From: Rapana venosa
Lineage: Eukaryota > Mollusca > Gastropoda > Neogastropoda > Muricidae
DNA length: 64,000 nucleotides
NCBI GenBank assembly: GCA_028751875.1
Contig: CM054143.1
Coordinates: 65,639,075 to 65,703,074, forward strand
Direction: 5' to 3'
The position numbers and the translations under genes were made by a program. The notes beneath the pieces were generated by a model that was not told the DNA's origin, searched no databases, and was given only the letters and a program-made list of their open reading frames with translations. Positions 41,601 through 55,125 of the stretch are shown one piece after another (position 1 is the stretch's first letter; every line of letters begins with the position of its first letter).

Positions 41601-44600
41601 GTCCACTGCTATAGTGCTGTCCACTGCTGCTATAGTGCTGTCCACTGCTATAGTGCTGTCCACTGCTGCTATAGTGCTGTCCACTGCTATAGTACTGTCC
41701 ACTGCTGTTATAGTGCTGTCCACTGCTGCTATAGTACTGTCCATTGCTGCTATAGTGCTGTCCACTGTTGCTATAGTGCTGTCCACTGCTATAGTGCTGT
41801 CCACTGCTGCTATAGTGCTGTCCACTGCTATAGTGCTGTCCACTGCTGTTATAGTGCTGTCCACTGTTATAGTGCTGTCCACTGCTGCTATAGTGCTGTC
41901 CACTGCTGTTATAGTGCTGTCCACTGCTATAGTGCTGTCCACTGCTGTTATAGTGCTGTCCACTGCTATAGTGCTGTCCACTGCTGCTATAGTGCTGTCC
42001 ACTGCTATAGTACTGTCCACTGCTGTTATAGTGCTGTCCATTGCTGCAATAGTGCTGTCCACTGCTGCTACAGTGCTGTCCACTGCTGTTATAGTGCTGT
42101 CCACTGCTATAGTGCTGTCCATTGCTATAGTGCTGTCCACTGCTATAGTGCTGTCCACTGCTGCTATAGTGCTGTCCACTGCTGCTATAGTGCTGTCCAC
42201 TGCTGCTATAGTGCTGTCCACTGCTATAGTGCTGTCCACTGCTGCTATAGTGCTGTCCACTGCTATAGTGCTGTCCACTGCTGTTATAGTGCTGTCCACT
42301 GCTATAGTGCTGTCCACTGTTATAGTGCTGTCTACTGCTATAGTGCTGTCCACTGTTATAGTGCTGTCCACTGCTATAGTGCTGTCCATTGCTGCTATAG
42401 TGCTGTCCACTGCTGCTATAGTGCTGTCCATTGCTATAGTGCTGTCCACTGTTATAGTGCTGTCCACTGCTGCTATAGTGCTGTCCACTGTTATAGTGCT
42501 GTCCACTGCTGCTATAGTGCTGTCCATTGCTATAGTGCTGTCCATTGCTATAGTGCTGTCCACTGCTGCTATAGTGCTGTCCACTGCTATAGTGCTGTCC
42601 ATTGCTATAGTGCTGTCCACTGCTATAGTGCTGTCCACTGCTATAGTGCTGTCCATTGCTATAGTGCTGTCCATTGCTGCTATAGTGCTGTCCACTGCTG
42701 CTATAGTGCTGTCCATTGCTGCTATAGTGCTGTCCATTGCTATAGTGCTGTCCACTGCTGCTATAGTGCTGTCCATTGCTATAGTGCTGTCCACTGCTGC
42801 TATAGTGCTGTCCACTGCTGTTATAGTGCTGTCCATTGCTGCTATAGTGCTGTCCACTGTTGCTATAGTGCTGTCCACTGCTGCTATAGTGCTGTCCATT
42901 GCTATAGTGCTGTCCACTGCTATAGTGCTGTCCACTGCTGCTATAGTGCTGTCCATTGCTATAGTGCTGTCCACTGCTATAGTGCTGTCCATTGCTATAG
43001 TGCTGTCCACTGCTGCTATAGTGCTGTCCATTGCTATAGTGCTGTCCACTGCTATAGTGCTGTCCACTGCTGCTATAGTGCTGTCCATTGCTATAGTGCT
43101 GTCCACTGCTATAGTGCTGTCCATTGCTATAGTGCTGTCCACTGCTATAGTGCTGTCCATTGCTATAGTGCTGTCCACTGCTATAGTGCTGTCCACTGCT
43201 ATAGTGCTGTCCACTGCTGCTATAGTGCTGTCCATTGCTATAGTGCTGTCCACTGCTGCTATAGTGCTGTCCATTGCTATAGTGCTGTCCACTGCTATAG
43301 TGCTGTCCACTGCTGCTATAGTGCTGTCCATTGCTATAGTGCTGTCCACTGCTATAGTGCTGTCCATTGCTATAGTGCTGTCCACTGCTATAGTGCTGTC
43401 CATTGCTATAGTGCTGTCCACTGCTATAGTGCTGTCCACTGCTGCTATAGTGCTGTCCATTGCTATAGTGCTGTCCACTGCTATAGTGCTGTCCACTGCT
43501 GTTATAGTGCTGTCCACTGCTGCTATAGTGCTGTCCACTGCTGCTATAGTGCTGTCCACTGCTGCTATAGTGCTGTCCACTGCTGCTATAGTGCTGTCTA
43601 CTGCTATAGTGCTGTCCACTGCTGCTATAGTGCTGTCCACTGCTATAGTACTGTCCACTGCTGCTATAGTGCTGTCTACTGCTATAGTGCTGTCCACTGC
43701 TGTTATAGTGCTGTCCACTGCTATAGTGCTGTCCACTGCTGCTATAGTGCTGTCCACTGCTATAGTGCTGTCCACTGCTGTTATAGTGCTGTCCACTGCT
43801 GCTATAGTGCTGTCCACTGCTATAGTGCTGTCCACTGCTATAGTGCTGTCCACTGTTGCTATAGTGCTGTCCACTGCTGCTATAGTGCTGTCCACTGCTA
43901 TAGTGCTGTCCACTGCTATAGTGCTGTCCACTGCTGTTATAGTGCTGTCCACTGCTATAGTGCTGTCCACTGCTATAGTGCTGTCCACTGCTGCTACAGT
44001 GCTGTCCACTGCTATAGTGCTGTCCATTGCTGTTATAGTGCTGTCCACTGCTGCTATAGTGCTGTCCACTGCTATAGTGCTGTCCACTGCTATAGTGCTG
44101 TCCACTGCTGCTATAGTGCTGTCCACTGCTATAGTGCTGTCCACTGCTGCTATAGTGCTGTCCACTGCTATAGTGCTGTCCACTGCTATAGTGCTGTCCA
44201 CTGCTATAGTGCTGTCCACTGCTGCTATAGTACTGTCCACTGCTGCTATAGTGCTGTCCACTGCTGCTATAGTACTGTCCACTGCTGCTATAGTGCTGTC
44301 CACTGCTATAGTGCTGTCCACTGCTATAGTGCTGTCCATTGCTGCTATAGTGCTGTCCACTGCTATAGTGCTGTCCACTGCTATAGTGCTGTCCATTGCT
44401 GCTATAGTGCTGTCCACTGCTATAGTGCTGTCCACTGCTATAGTGCTGTCCACTGCTATAGTGCTGTCCACTGCTGCTATAGTGCTGTCCATTGCTGCTA
44501 TAGTGCTGTCCACTGCTGCTATAGTGCTGTCCACTGCTGCTATAGTGCTGTCCACTGCTGCTATAGTGCTGTCCATTGCTATAGTGCTGTCCACTGCTAT

Positions 44601-45591
44601 AGTGCTGTCACTGACCTGCCTCATGGATGAAGAACTGTACGGTCAAAACTGTCCAATGATCAAACATGTTCTAAAGCAACAAAATGTTCACCAGCACAAA
44701 CACTGAAGACACACACTCTGGCTGTTGCTGCCTTAAGGAACACAACACAACACACAGAGAGAAAAGAGGCAGAGTGCCTTCCTTCCTTCCTTCCTTCTTT
44801 CCTACCTCCTGTGCACAGTCTCTGTATTGGGAGCGCGCCTCGGACAGGTCTGTCTTCAGGTTCTCACACTCGCTGTGCAGCTCTGCTAGCTGTGGACAAG
44901 GAACACACACACACACACACACGCACAGAGCAAAGGGTTACTCACAGATCTATACTTTCAATTCTCTGGCAGTGAAGAAAAACAAAGGAGTGGGGGGGGG
45001 AGGCACATGCATGGAAACCTGTAAACCCAAAGAATGAAGGAGGCTGGGAGGGGTGGCTTATGTGGTGTGTGTGCGTGTGTGTGTACATATTGTCATTCTT
45101 CTCCTTCAGGGAAAAATGGATGTAAGTTACATGAAATCTGTCATATAAAAGTTGATAATGAATCATATCATATCAGCAAATCTGACAAAGGGCCCTCATT
45201 CTAAATCATTTCAAAACACCTTCAGCCATGCTCCCTGCCAACCTCTTATTCACAGCCAATCAGTGCTATCAACGTATGTAGTAGTATGTACTATACTGTA
45301 CATGTGTGCAATCAGATAAATACTACTTCCTTTCCAATCAGTGCTATCAATGTACATAGTATTATATACTGTACATGTGTGCAAATAGCTAAATACTTTT
45401 CAAAACCCACCTCAAGTCTTGGTGATCATTTTTCTATATCACAAGGTCACTTTTTGCTGTTTCTTCCCCTGATTGATAACTTTTGACTGTTTCTTCCCCT
45501 GATAGCTTTTGGCTGTTTCTGATAACTTTTGGCTGTTTCTTCCCCTGATAACTTTTGGCTGTTTCTTCCCCTGATAACTTTTCCCTGTTTC

Positions 45592-45634
<43 letters not shown>

Positions 45635-48600
45635 ATAAGAAGCATTTATCTATTCTTGTTGAGTGAAAAATTGTGATTGAAAATTTAAAAAACCCACCTA
45701 ATTTTTGGTATAAACAACCTCCTCCTCCTTTGTGACATAACAGCATACTACTAAATACACCATCACATCCACCACATTTTGTGAGTGAACATCATGACAG
45801 GACTACAGACTCAATGTGGTCTTATCAGAATGACGTCTGCAGAACCTGTGACGCTTGTGAATCAGATGTCTGTTCAAATATACTGAACACAACACACTTA
45901 CACCACACACAAAGAAGCAAGGGACAAGGTGAGGTAACTCACAGTGTTCTCAGCCTGTCGTCGGGAGTTCTGCACCTTGATCATCTCCTGTTTGATGTCT
46001 TGCAATGACTGCTCCAGCCTGTCTATCTGCACACACATACATGCAGAGTGTTTGATTTATAGAGTGTAGAGAAATCTTCATCATCTGCAATGACTGCTCC
46101 AGCCTGTCTATCTGCACACACATACATGCAGAGTGTTTGATTTATAGAGTGTAGAGAAATCTTCATCATCTGCAATGACTGCTCCAGCCTGTCTATCTGC
46201 ACACACATACATGCAGAGTGTTTGATTTATAGAGTGTAGAGAAATCTTCTTCATCATCTGCAATGACTGCTCCAGCCTGTCTATCTGTACACACATACAT
46301 GCAGAGTGTTTGATTTATAGAGTGTAGAGAAATCTTCATCATCTGCAATGACTGCTCCAGCCTGTCTATCTGTACACACATACACACACACGCAGAGTGT
46401 TTGATTTATAGAGTGTAGAGAAATCTTCTTCATCATCTGCAATGACTGCTCCAGCCTGTCTATCTGTACACACATACACACACACACACAGAGTGTTTGA
46501 TTTATAATAGAGTGTAGAGAAATCTTCTTCATCATCTGCAATGACTGCTCCAGCCTGTCTATCTGTACACACATACACACACACACACAGAGTGTTTGAT
46601 TTATAGAGTGTAGAGAAATCTTCTTCATCATCTGCAATGACTGCTCCAGCCTGTCTATCTGTACACACATACACACACATGCAGAGTGTTTGATTTATAG
46701 AGTGTAGAGAAAATCCAGCCTGTCTATCTGTACACACATACACACACACGCAGAGTGTTTGATTTATAGAGTGTAGAGAAATCTTCATCATCTGCAATGA
46801 CTGCTCCAGCCTGTCTATCTGTACACACATACACACACACGCAGAGTGTTTGATTTATAGAGTGTAGAGAAATCTTCTTCATCATCTGCAATGACTGCTC
46901 CAGCCTGTCTATCTGTACACACATACACACACACACGCAGAGTGTTTGATTTATAGAGTGTAGAGAAATCTTCTTCATCATCTGCAATGACTGCTCCAGC
47001 CTGTCTATCTGTACACACATACACACACACGCAGAGTGTTTGATTTATAGAGTGTAGAGAAATCTTCATCATCTGCAATGACTGCTCCAGCCTGTCTATC
47101 TGTACACACATACACACACATGCAGAGTGTTTGATTTATAGAGTGTAGAGAAATCTTCATCATCTGCAATGACTGCTCCAGCCTGTCTATCTGTACAAAC
47201 ACACACACACACATGCGCAGAGTGTTTGATTTATAGAGTGTAGAGAAATCTTCTTCATCTGCAATGACTGCTCCAGTCTATCTATCTGTACATACACACA
47301 CATAGTGTTTATAGAGTGTAGAGAAATCTTATCTCCTGCAATGACTACTCCAGTCTCTCTCTATCTGTACACACACAAATACACACACACAGTGTTTGAC
47401 TTATAGAGTGTAGAGAAATCTTCATCTCCTGCAGCGACTGCTCCAGCCTCTCCATGCAGACAATGCCTGTTTGATTTATAGACTGTAGAGAAATCTTCAT
47501 CTCCTGCAGTGACTGCTCCAGTCTATCTATCTGTACATGCAGACAATGACTGTTTGATTTATAGAGTGTAGAGAAATCTTCATCTCCTGCAGTGACTGCT
47601 CCAGTCTATCTATCTGTACATGCAGAAATACACAGTGTTTGATTTATAGAGTGGAAAGAAATCTTCATCTCCTGCAGTGACTGCTCCAGTCTATCTATCT
47701 GTACATGCAGAAATACACAGTGTTTGATTTATAGAGTGTAGAGAAATCTTCATCTCCTGCAGTGACTGCTCCAGTCTATCTATCTGTACACACACACATA
47801 CACACACACAGTGTTTGACTTATAGAGTGTAGAGAAATCTTCATCTCCTGTAGCGACTGCTCCAGCCTCTCTCCATCTGTCCATGCAGACATACACAGTG
47901 TTTGATTTATAGAGTGTAGAGAAATCTTCATCTCCTGCAGTGACTGCTCCAGCCTCTCTCCATCTGTCCATGCAGACATACACAGTGTTTGATTTATAGA
48001 GTGTAGAGAAATCTTCATCTCCTGCAGTGACTGCTCCAGCCTCTCTCCATCTGTCCATGCAGACAATGCCTGTTTGATTTACAGAGTGTAACAAACTTCA
48101 CACCCATGGGCACGATGGCGGTATTGTGGAGAAGGACTTTGGTCAGAGTGAAGCAGAATGGGAAGAGGGAAGAAGCACACTGGTTTAAGCTACAAACACA
48201 CATAGAGAAGCACACACATAAGCACAAAACACACATACGCACAACCACACGCACGCAAACACACATATACAACCATAGATACACACACAGAGCAAAAAAA
48301 CAAAAAAGGAATAAAACAGGTGGAAAATTTTAGAGAGAAACACTAACAGTACAAAAATTGAAGACAGAAGGAAAAGAAAACATAACAGAAAAAAAACCCC
48401 CAGAAAGGGAGGAAGTGGAAAGGACAAAGGCAGAGAGAGGGAGAGAGAGAAGGGGGGAGGGGAGAGAACTCTGATCTGGTTTAATGTACACTGGCCTTAG
48501 GTCACAATACATTTTGAGGAGCAAAAATGGAAGATGCGATAATGAAATATAACATCTTGTAAACTTTGGAAGGAGAGAGAGAGATAGAGAGGGGGAGAGA

Positions 48601-50065
48601 GAGAGAGAGATATAGAGATTTTGTGTCACGACTAAAACTGTTTCTCACCAGAAAAGACCATAGAGATGGGCGTGTGTGTCAAAGTCTAAATGTCATTTCT
48701 AGATGGTACATTGGAAAAACAATGCATTCGCTTTTTTTCACAAAAACATCCATCTATATTTAAATAAAAAAAAGAACCAATCAAACCAACGCCAAAAACA
48801 AAACAAAAAATCCTAAGAAAAAGAAAAAAAAGTGTGTGAGATGTGTGTATGTGCATATACATGTCACATATATGAGCACGTGCGTATTCATTCATGGCCC
48901 GTACGCCTCCACGTGTACACACAGCACCCCTCCTCCACACACACACCCTCACTCACGCACGCACCTCCTCCAGCTTGGCGCGGACGTCGTCCCGGCAGGC
49001 GGCAAGCTCTGCCTGGCTGCGCTTGACCTGGTCCTCCTTCCTCTCCACCTCCTGCTCCAGCACCTCCGCGCGGCGGTGAGCAGCGCCCAGGTCCTGCTGC
49101 AGGCCCTCCGCCTGCTCCTCCAGCCGCCCGCACTCCGCCTTGTGGCGCTGGTGGGCCGAGGTCAGGGTCAGCTGCAGCTGCTGGACGTTCTGCTCCAGCC
49201 GGTTGATCTGCGGGGCAGAGACAGGGGGGGTGTTGACGCTGGCTTTACCTGACTGACGCTGGCTTTTGCCTGACTGACGCTGGCTTTTGCCTGACTGACG
49301 CTGGCTTTTACCTGACTGACTGACGCTGGCTTTTACCTGACTGACGCTGGCTTTTGCCTGACTGACGCTGGCTTTTGCCTGACTGACGCTGGCTTTTACC
49401 TGACTGATGCTGGCTTTTACCTGACTGACGCTGGGGGCGAAGTCTTCACTGCTGCCCCAACCGTCTACAACACTACGGGATAGGTGAAGGTGACATTGGG
49501 TTGGAGTATTCTTGTTGAATTAGCAAGTATGTCCTTTACAGTAAACGCTTGATGCCATAACCACATATACATAAACATACAAAACCCCACATATTTCTGT
49601 CTATAATTATGGGCACGTTAATAGAAACATTGAAATGTTAGGTGTCTTCTTTTTTTGTTGTTGCTTGTTGTTAACACTATCCCTAGAGAACCCCTCTTCC
49701 CCAGTACATGTGCACTGTGGGCATTTGCACAAACGTTGCCTACGTGGCAGTTATAGCACTTTTTTTCCATAATGTCAAAACTCGTTTGTTGTTTGCCAGT
49801 TTTAGGTAGATAAATTAAATATCTTGTACCAAAAAATACTTTCAAGCTGCATAACATATTTTTGCATTAGCTATGAGAGTGAACTTGACCCCACCAAACA
49901 CGCTTAAAATGACCACTGATGTACTTGCAACATGTATGGTGTTGACCAAACAGATCACTTCATTCACTCTAAATGTCTGGCATGCCATTTCTGAGAAGTA
50001 AGAAGCATAATTTGCTTGGTGGTAAAACCAGTTGGCTATTCAGGAACTTAGTCTCTCTGCCACGT

Positions 50066-50108
<43 letters not shown>

Positions 50109-51898
50109 CACACACACACACACCAAGAATCCCAGGGCTCCACAAAGTCTCTTTGATTTCATATGGGTTCCGTCTTTGGATGCTGATTATAGAGTGGAAT
50201 ACGATCTGCTCACTGCCCTGCTAGGTCTTCATTGAAGCAGCAAGTGTCTGGCTAGCTGGTGGCCTGAGAAAGTTTGGATTCTGTGCAGGAGTAAAAGCTG
50301 GAGATTTTTTTAAAAATTACGTCACCCGTATATGGGTGCTGTGTTCTGACGAGCATACAGCTTGTGTCACCTGCTGGCGGGCGATGTGAAGGGAAGGGTT
50401 AGTAGACGGCTGGTTGCCCTATAGTGGGTTACCCGTAGGGAAAAGGTGAAAGACACAGCTGTGCAAAGGACTGTCTAGTTCACGTTTAGAGCTTGGGTCC
50501 TCATGAAATCAAAATTCTGGCAAACAGCATTGCTGCTGCTGACTCTTTTTTTTTCCTGAAAAAAGCATTCTCTCTATATACTTTTTGAGGGACAGATTTT
50601 CAGTCATGCATATGTACACACATAGACACTCATTCACATGTCTACACAGGTACACTACCCCCTTCTTTTTCAACATAGGTCACACATGAAATCTGAATAA
50701 GAAATGAATCAACTGGGTTTCTTAGTAATGGTCACACTGAAAATGTGACCATTGCTTCACTAGATACAGAGGGCACACAAAACAGCTTCAAGAATCAAAG
50801 TACAGACACGATCATCTGAATGCATGTACCTACTAACAGGATTTACAAAGACAGATTTGCACACAAGTCGACCAAATACTGTAAGTGACTTCAGTTATCC
50901 CCCCAAAAACAAGTTGTTTCTTGAGGTTGTCAAAGAACAAAACTCCCATTGCTCTCCTACATCATGGATGTATCAGCTCCTAGTGCCAGCTTTTGACTTC
51001 AGTCTCCAAGCCCTCTTCAGGCAGACAGACATCACATCACATCACATTAATTCAGATAAAAACTTCACCTTTTCTTCCCTTTAATCATCCCACCTTCATT
51101 TGACTTTCTCTCTTTTTTCTTCTCCCACAACTCCCGGACAAGTTGTTGGGGCAGTGCGCTTCCATTTATCAGACAGAGTGTCACGGGCAAGCGGAGCCTG
51201 GTGGAGCCACCCCTCTCCAGGCCATGCCCACTAGTTCAGCAGATATACAACAGTTGTTCACTGGGGTAATTATGTAGGCATTCCAAAGACGTCACCAACA
51301 ACAACACCCAAAGCATTTTCACACACACACACTTTGGAAATGCAAACAAGGGCTGACCCCCCCAACCCTTCAATCTATCTCACAGCCGGAGGCAGGGGGG
51401 GAGGGGAGCGGCGTTACCTCGTGACGGCAGCCCCTTTCTGGTCCTGGGTCTGAGCCAGCTGCGCCTGCAGGTCGCTCATGTTCTCCTCCATCTCCGAAAC
51501 GTGGCGCAGCTTGCTCTCCAGGTCAGCGCGGCTGCCCTCCAGGTCGTACTCCAGCTGACTGATCCGCTCTTCCTTGTCCCGAAACTGCATGAGGGGTGTA
51601 GTGATCAACGTGGCGGTGGTTTTAGATGGGGTGTGTGTGTGTAGGTGTGTGTGTGAGTATGATAGGGTGTGTGTGTAGGTGTGTGTGTGAGTATGATAGG
51701 GTGTGTGTAGGGGTGTGTGTGTGTGTGAGTGTGCGTACATATGTTCATACATATGACAAGCACTAATAGTATTCATATGTCTGTATGTGACCGTGTGCGT
51801 CATGTACATGTTTGAGTGAAAGCACATATGTGTAAGTATGTATGGTGTACCTGTTTGCGTAAAAGACATATGAGAGAGAGAGCACAAGCATGTATAAG

Positions 51899-51953
<55 letters not shown>

Positions 51954-54900
51954 GTGTGAGAGAGAGAGAGACACTGTGTGTGGGTGTGTGTAGAGTGTGT
52001 GTGTGTAGTATATGTGTACGTGACTGTGTGTGTATGACTGTGTGTATGTATGGGTGTGTATGTGTGACTGTGTGTGTACAGACATGTGCATGTGTATGAG
52101 TGTGTGTAACTGTGTGTGTGTATATATGTGTATATGTGTGTGTATGTGATGTGTGTGTATGTGATTGTGTATGTGACGGGTGTGTGTTGTGTTGTGTTAT
52201 GTGTGTGTGTGTGTGTAAGGACTGACCTCCTGGTTACTGTGGCTGTGTTCACTCTGGTAGGTCAGCAGCTGGTGTGTGTGTGTAGGTGTGTGTGTGTAGG
52301 TGTGTGTGTGTGTAGGTGTGTGTGTGTGTAGGTGTGTGTGTGTGTAGGTGTGTGTGTGTAGGTGTGTGTGTGTGTAGGTGTGTGTGTGTGTAGGTGTGTG
52401 TGTGTGTAGGTGTGTGTGTGTGTAGGTGTGTGTGTGTGTAGGTGTGTGTGTGTAGGTGTGTGTAGGTGTGTGTGTGGTGTAGTGTGGTGTGGCGTGGCAT
52501 GGTGTTGTGTGTGTATGTTGTGTTGTGTTGTGTGTGTGTGTGGTGTGGTGTGGTGTGGCATGGCGTGGTGTTGTGTGTGTTGTGTGTGTGCGTGCCGTGG
52601 TATGGTGTGGTGTGGTGTTATGTTGTGTGTATGTTGTGTTATGTGTGTGTGTGTGTGTGTGTACTGACCTCCTGGTTGTTGTGACTGTGTTCACTCTGGT
52701 AGGTCAGCAGCTGGTTCTCAAAGCTGCCGCCCTCTCCTCGTTCTGTAGAGACTGCACACACACCACACACAGCACACACACACACACAGCACACACACAC
52801 ACCCACACACAGCACACACACACACCGCACACACACACCACCCAACATCACCCACACACACACACCACACACCACACCATACACCCACCACACAACACAC
52901 CACACACACACACCACACACCCACACCATACACCCACCACACACACCACACACACACCACACACACACACCACACACCCACACCATACACCACCACACAC
53001 ACACACCACACACCCACACACACACCACACACCCACCACACACACACACACACACACCACACACCCACCACACACACACACACACCATACACACCCCCAA
53101 ACACACACACCACACACCCACCACACCCACCATACACCCACCACACACACACACACACACCCACCACACCCACCATACACCCACCACACACACACCACAC
53201 ACCCACACCATACACCCACCACACACACACCCACACCATACACCCACCACACCACACACACACATGTCCACACACACAGACACACCACACACACAGAGAC
53301 TTTTGTGTTAGTTTTGTCTTGCTCCTTTGTTGATTTGACAAATCACACAAAGTATAATATACAAATGCATACACACATGATTTTTCCTACTGGCTTCACT
53401 TAGTTCACTTGTTTGTGTGTCACACACTGTTTACACTCACAAACTCAAGAACATGTAAACAAACAAGCATGTACACACTCACACACACAAAAACCACACA
53501 GAAGCACCACCCCCCATCCACACAAACTCATATATGCACATGTTTTCACACACACACAATTTTTCAACCTTTAAATGTTGAAAGCTGCACCTCCATCAGT
53601 GCTATTTAGAAGAGATCCATTGGTGTAGATTTTAAGATGTGAAGGGTAGTTATTTTTATTATGTGCTCCTTCACATGAATACTGAGAATGTTACTCCCTT
53701 TTTCTTTTTTACAGGTAGAATGATCAGTATCAAAAGAAGCTCTCTGAAGTTCCCATGGAGGACTAGGAGGTAAGATCTTCTTCCCACTTTTCAGTCTGCC
53801 TATCGCCCCAACCACAGCACCGAAACCACCCTAGTCCATACTTTAGATACACTTCTACTTGCTTCTGATGCAGGAAAAATCTCCCTCCTCACTCTTCTTG
53901 ACTTATCTGCAGCCTTTGATACCATAGATCACTCAATTCTTCTTTCTCGCCTCCAAAATACGTTTGGTATTAATGGCACAGCCCTCACCTGGTTTACTTC
54001 ATACCTCACAGACCGGTTCCAGAAAGTTATTGTAAACAAAATTCAATCAAAACCTGTCAAAATGGAATGTGGAGTCCCGCAGGGATCAGTCCTGGGCCCT
54101 GTTCTCTTTACTCTATACACTGCTCCACTCTCACATATAATAAACAACCACCCTATTGATCATCATTTCTATGCCGATGATACTCAACTTCAGTGCAGCG
54201 ATACTGTTGAAAACTTGCCTTCCCTCTTGACAAATATGTCCTACTGCCTTCAAGACATTCAAAACTGGATGACTCAGAACAAGTTACAACTTAATGCCGA
54301 TAAAACCGAAGCCATGCTTATAGGGACCCAACATAAACTTTCCTCTATCACAAAAACTTCAATAGAATTCGGCAATACGTCAGTTCCTTTGTCCAACTCT
54401 GTGAAGTATTTAGGAGTAGTTCTTGACAACACACTCTCTATGAAAAAATTCATCACCCAGACCTGCCAGTCTTGCTACTATCAATTACGGCGCGTAAGCG
54501 CGATTCGCAAGTATCTGTCCACTGATGCAACTTCCAAGCTTGTCACATCTCTTATTCTTTCACGTTTAGACTACTGTAATTCTCTTTTGGCTGGCCTACC
54601 AGCATCATCTATCCACTCTCTTCAACGCATACAAAACTCTGCAGCTCGACTGGTCCTAAGAAAGAAAAAATCTGAACACATCACTCCTCTTCTGCGATCT
54701 CTTCACTGGTTGCCTGTCTCACAAAGACTGCAGTATAAAATCAATACCCTCTGTTTCAAATGTCTCCACAAATCTGCACCCTCTTATCTCTGTAACTGTC
54801 TTCACCTGTACACTCCATCCCGTTCCCTTCGTTCAGCCGCAGATACTTTGTGCTTTCGAACACCCAGATTCAAACAAACCACTGTTGGCCGTCGCTCCTT

Positions 54901-55073
54901 CTCTGTTTCTGGTCCATCCACCTGGAATGACCTCCCTCTTTCACTTCGTCAAAAGCCTTCACTTGATTCCTTCAAATCCAGCCTCAAAACACACTTATTT
55001 CCTACCTGAGACTTTCCCCCCACATATCTGTCCCTAATTTTCAACAGCATCTTTCACCGTCTAAGTGTTGTTC

Positions 55074-55125
<52 letters not shown>

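Noticed and set aside
39690..44706. Open frames of over 1,600 codons on both strands
   Set aside because: They are produced by an 18/21-bp tandem repeat whose unit lengths are multiples of three and which lacks stops in three frames. The translations are monotonous (LSTAIV, AVHCYS, DSTIAV).
46027..48080. CRISPR-like regular array
   Set aside because: The units are continuous tandem copies of an exon edge, without unique spacers of constant length, in a eukaryotic intron.
53774..55009. Host protein-coding gene on the plus strand
   Set aside because: Motifs are those of a LINE reverse transcriptase, there is no native start, and the sister duplication copy lacks the whole segment.
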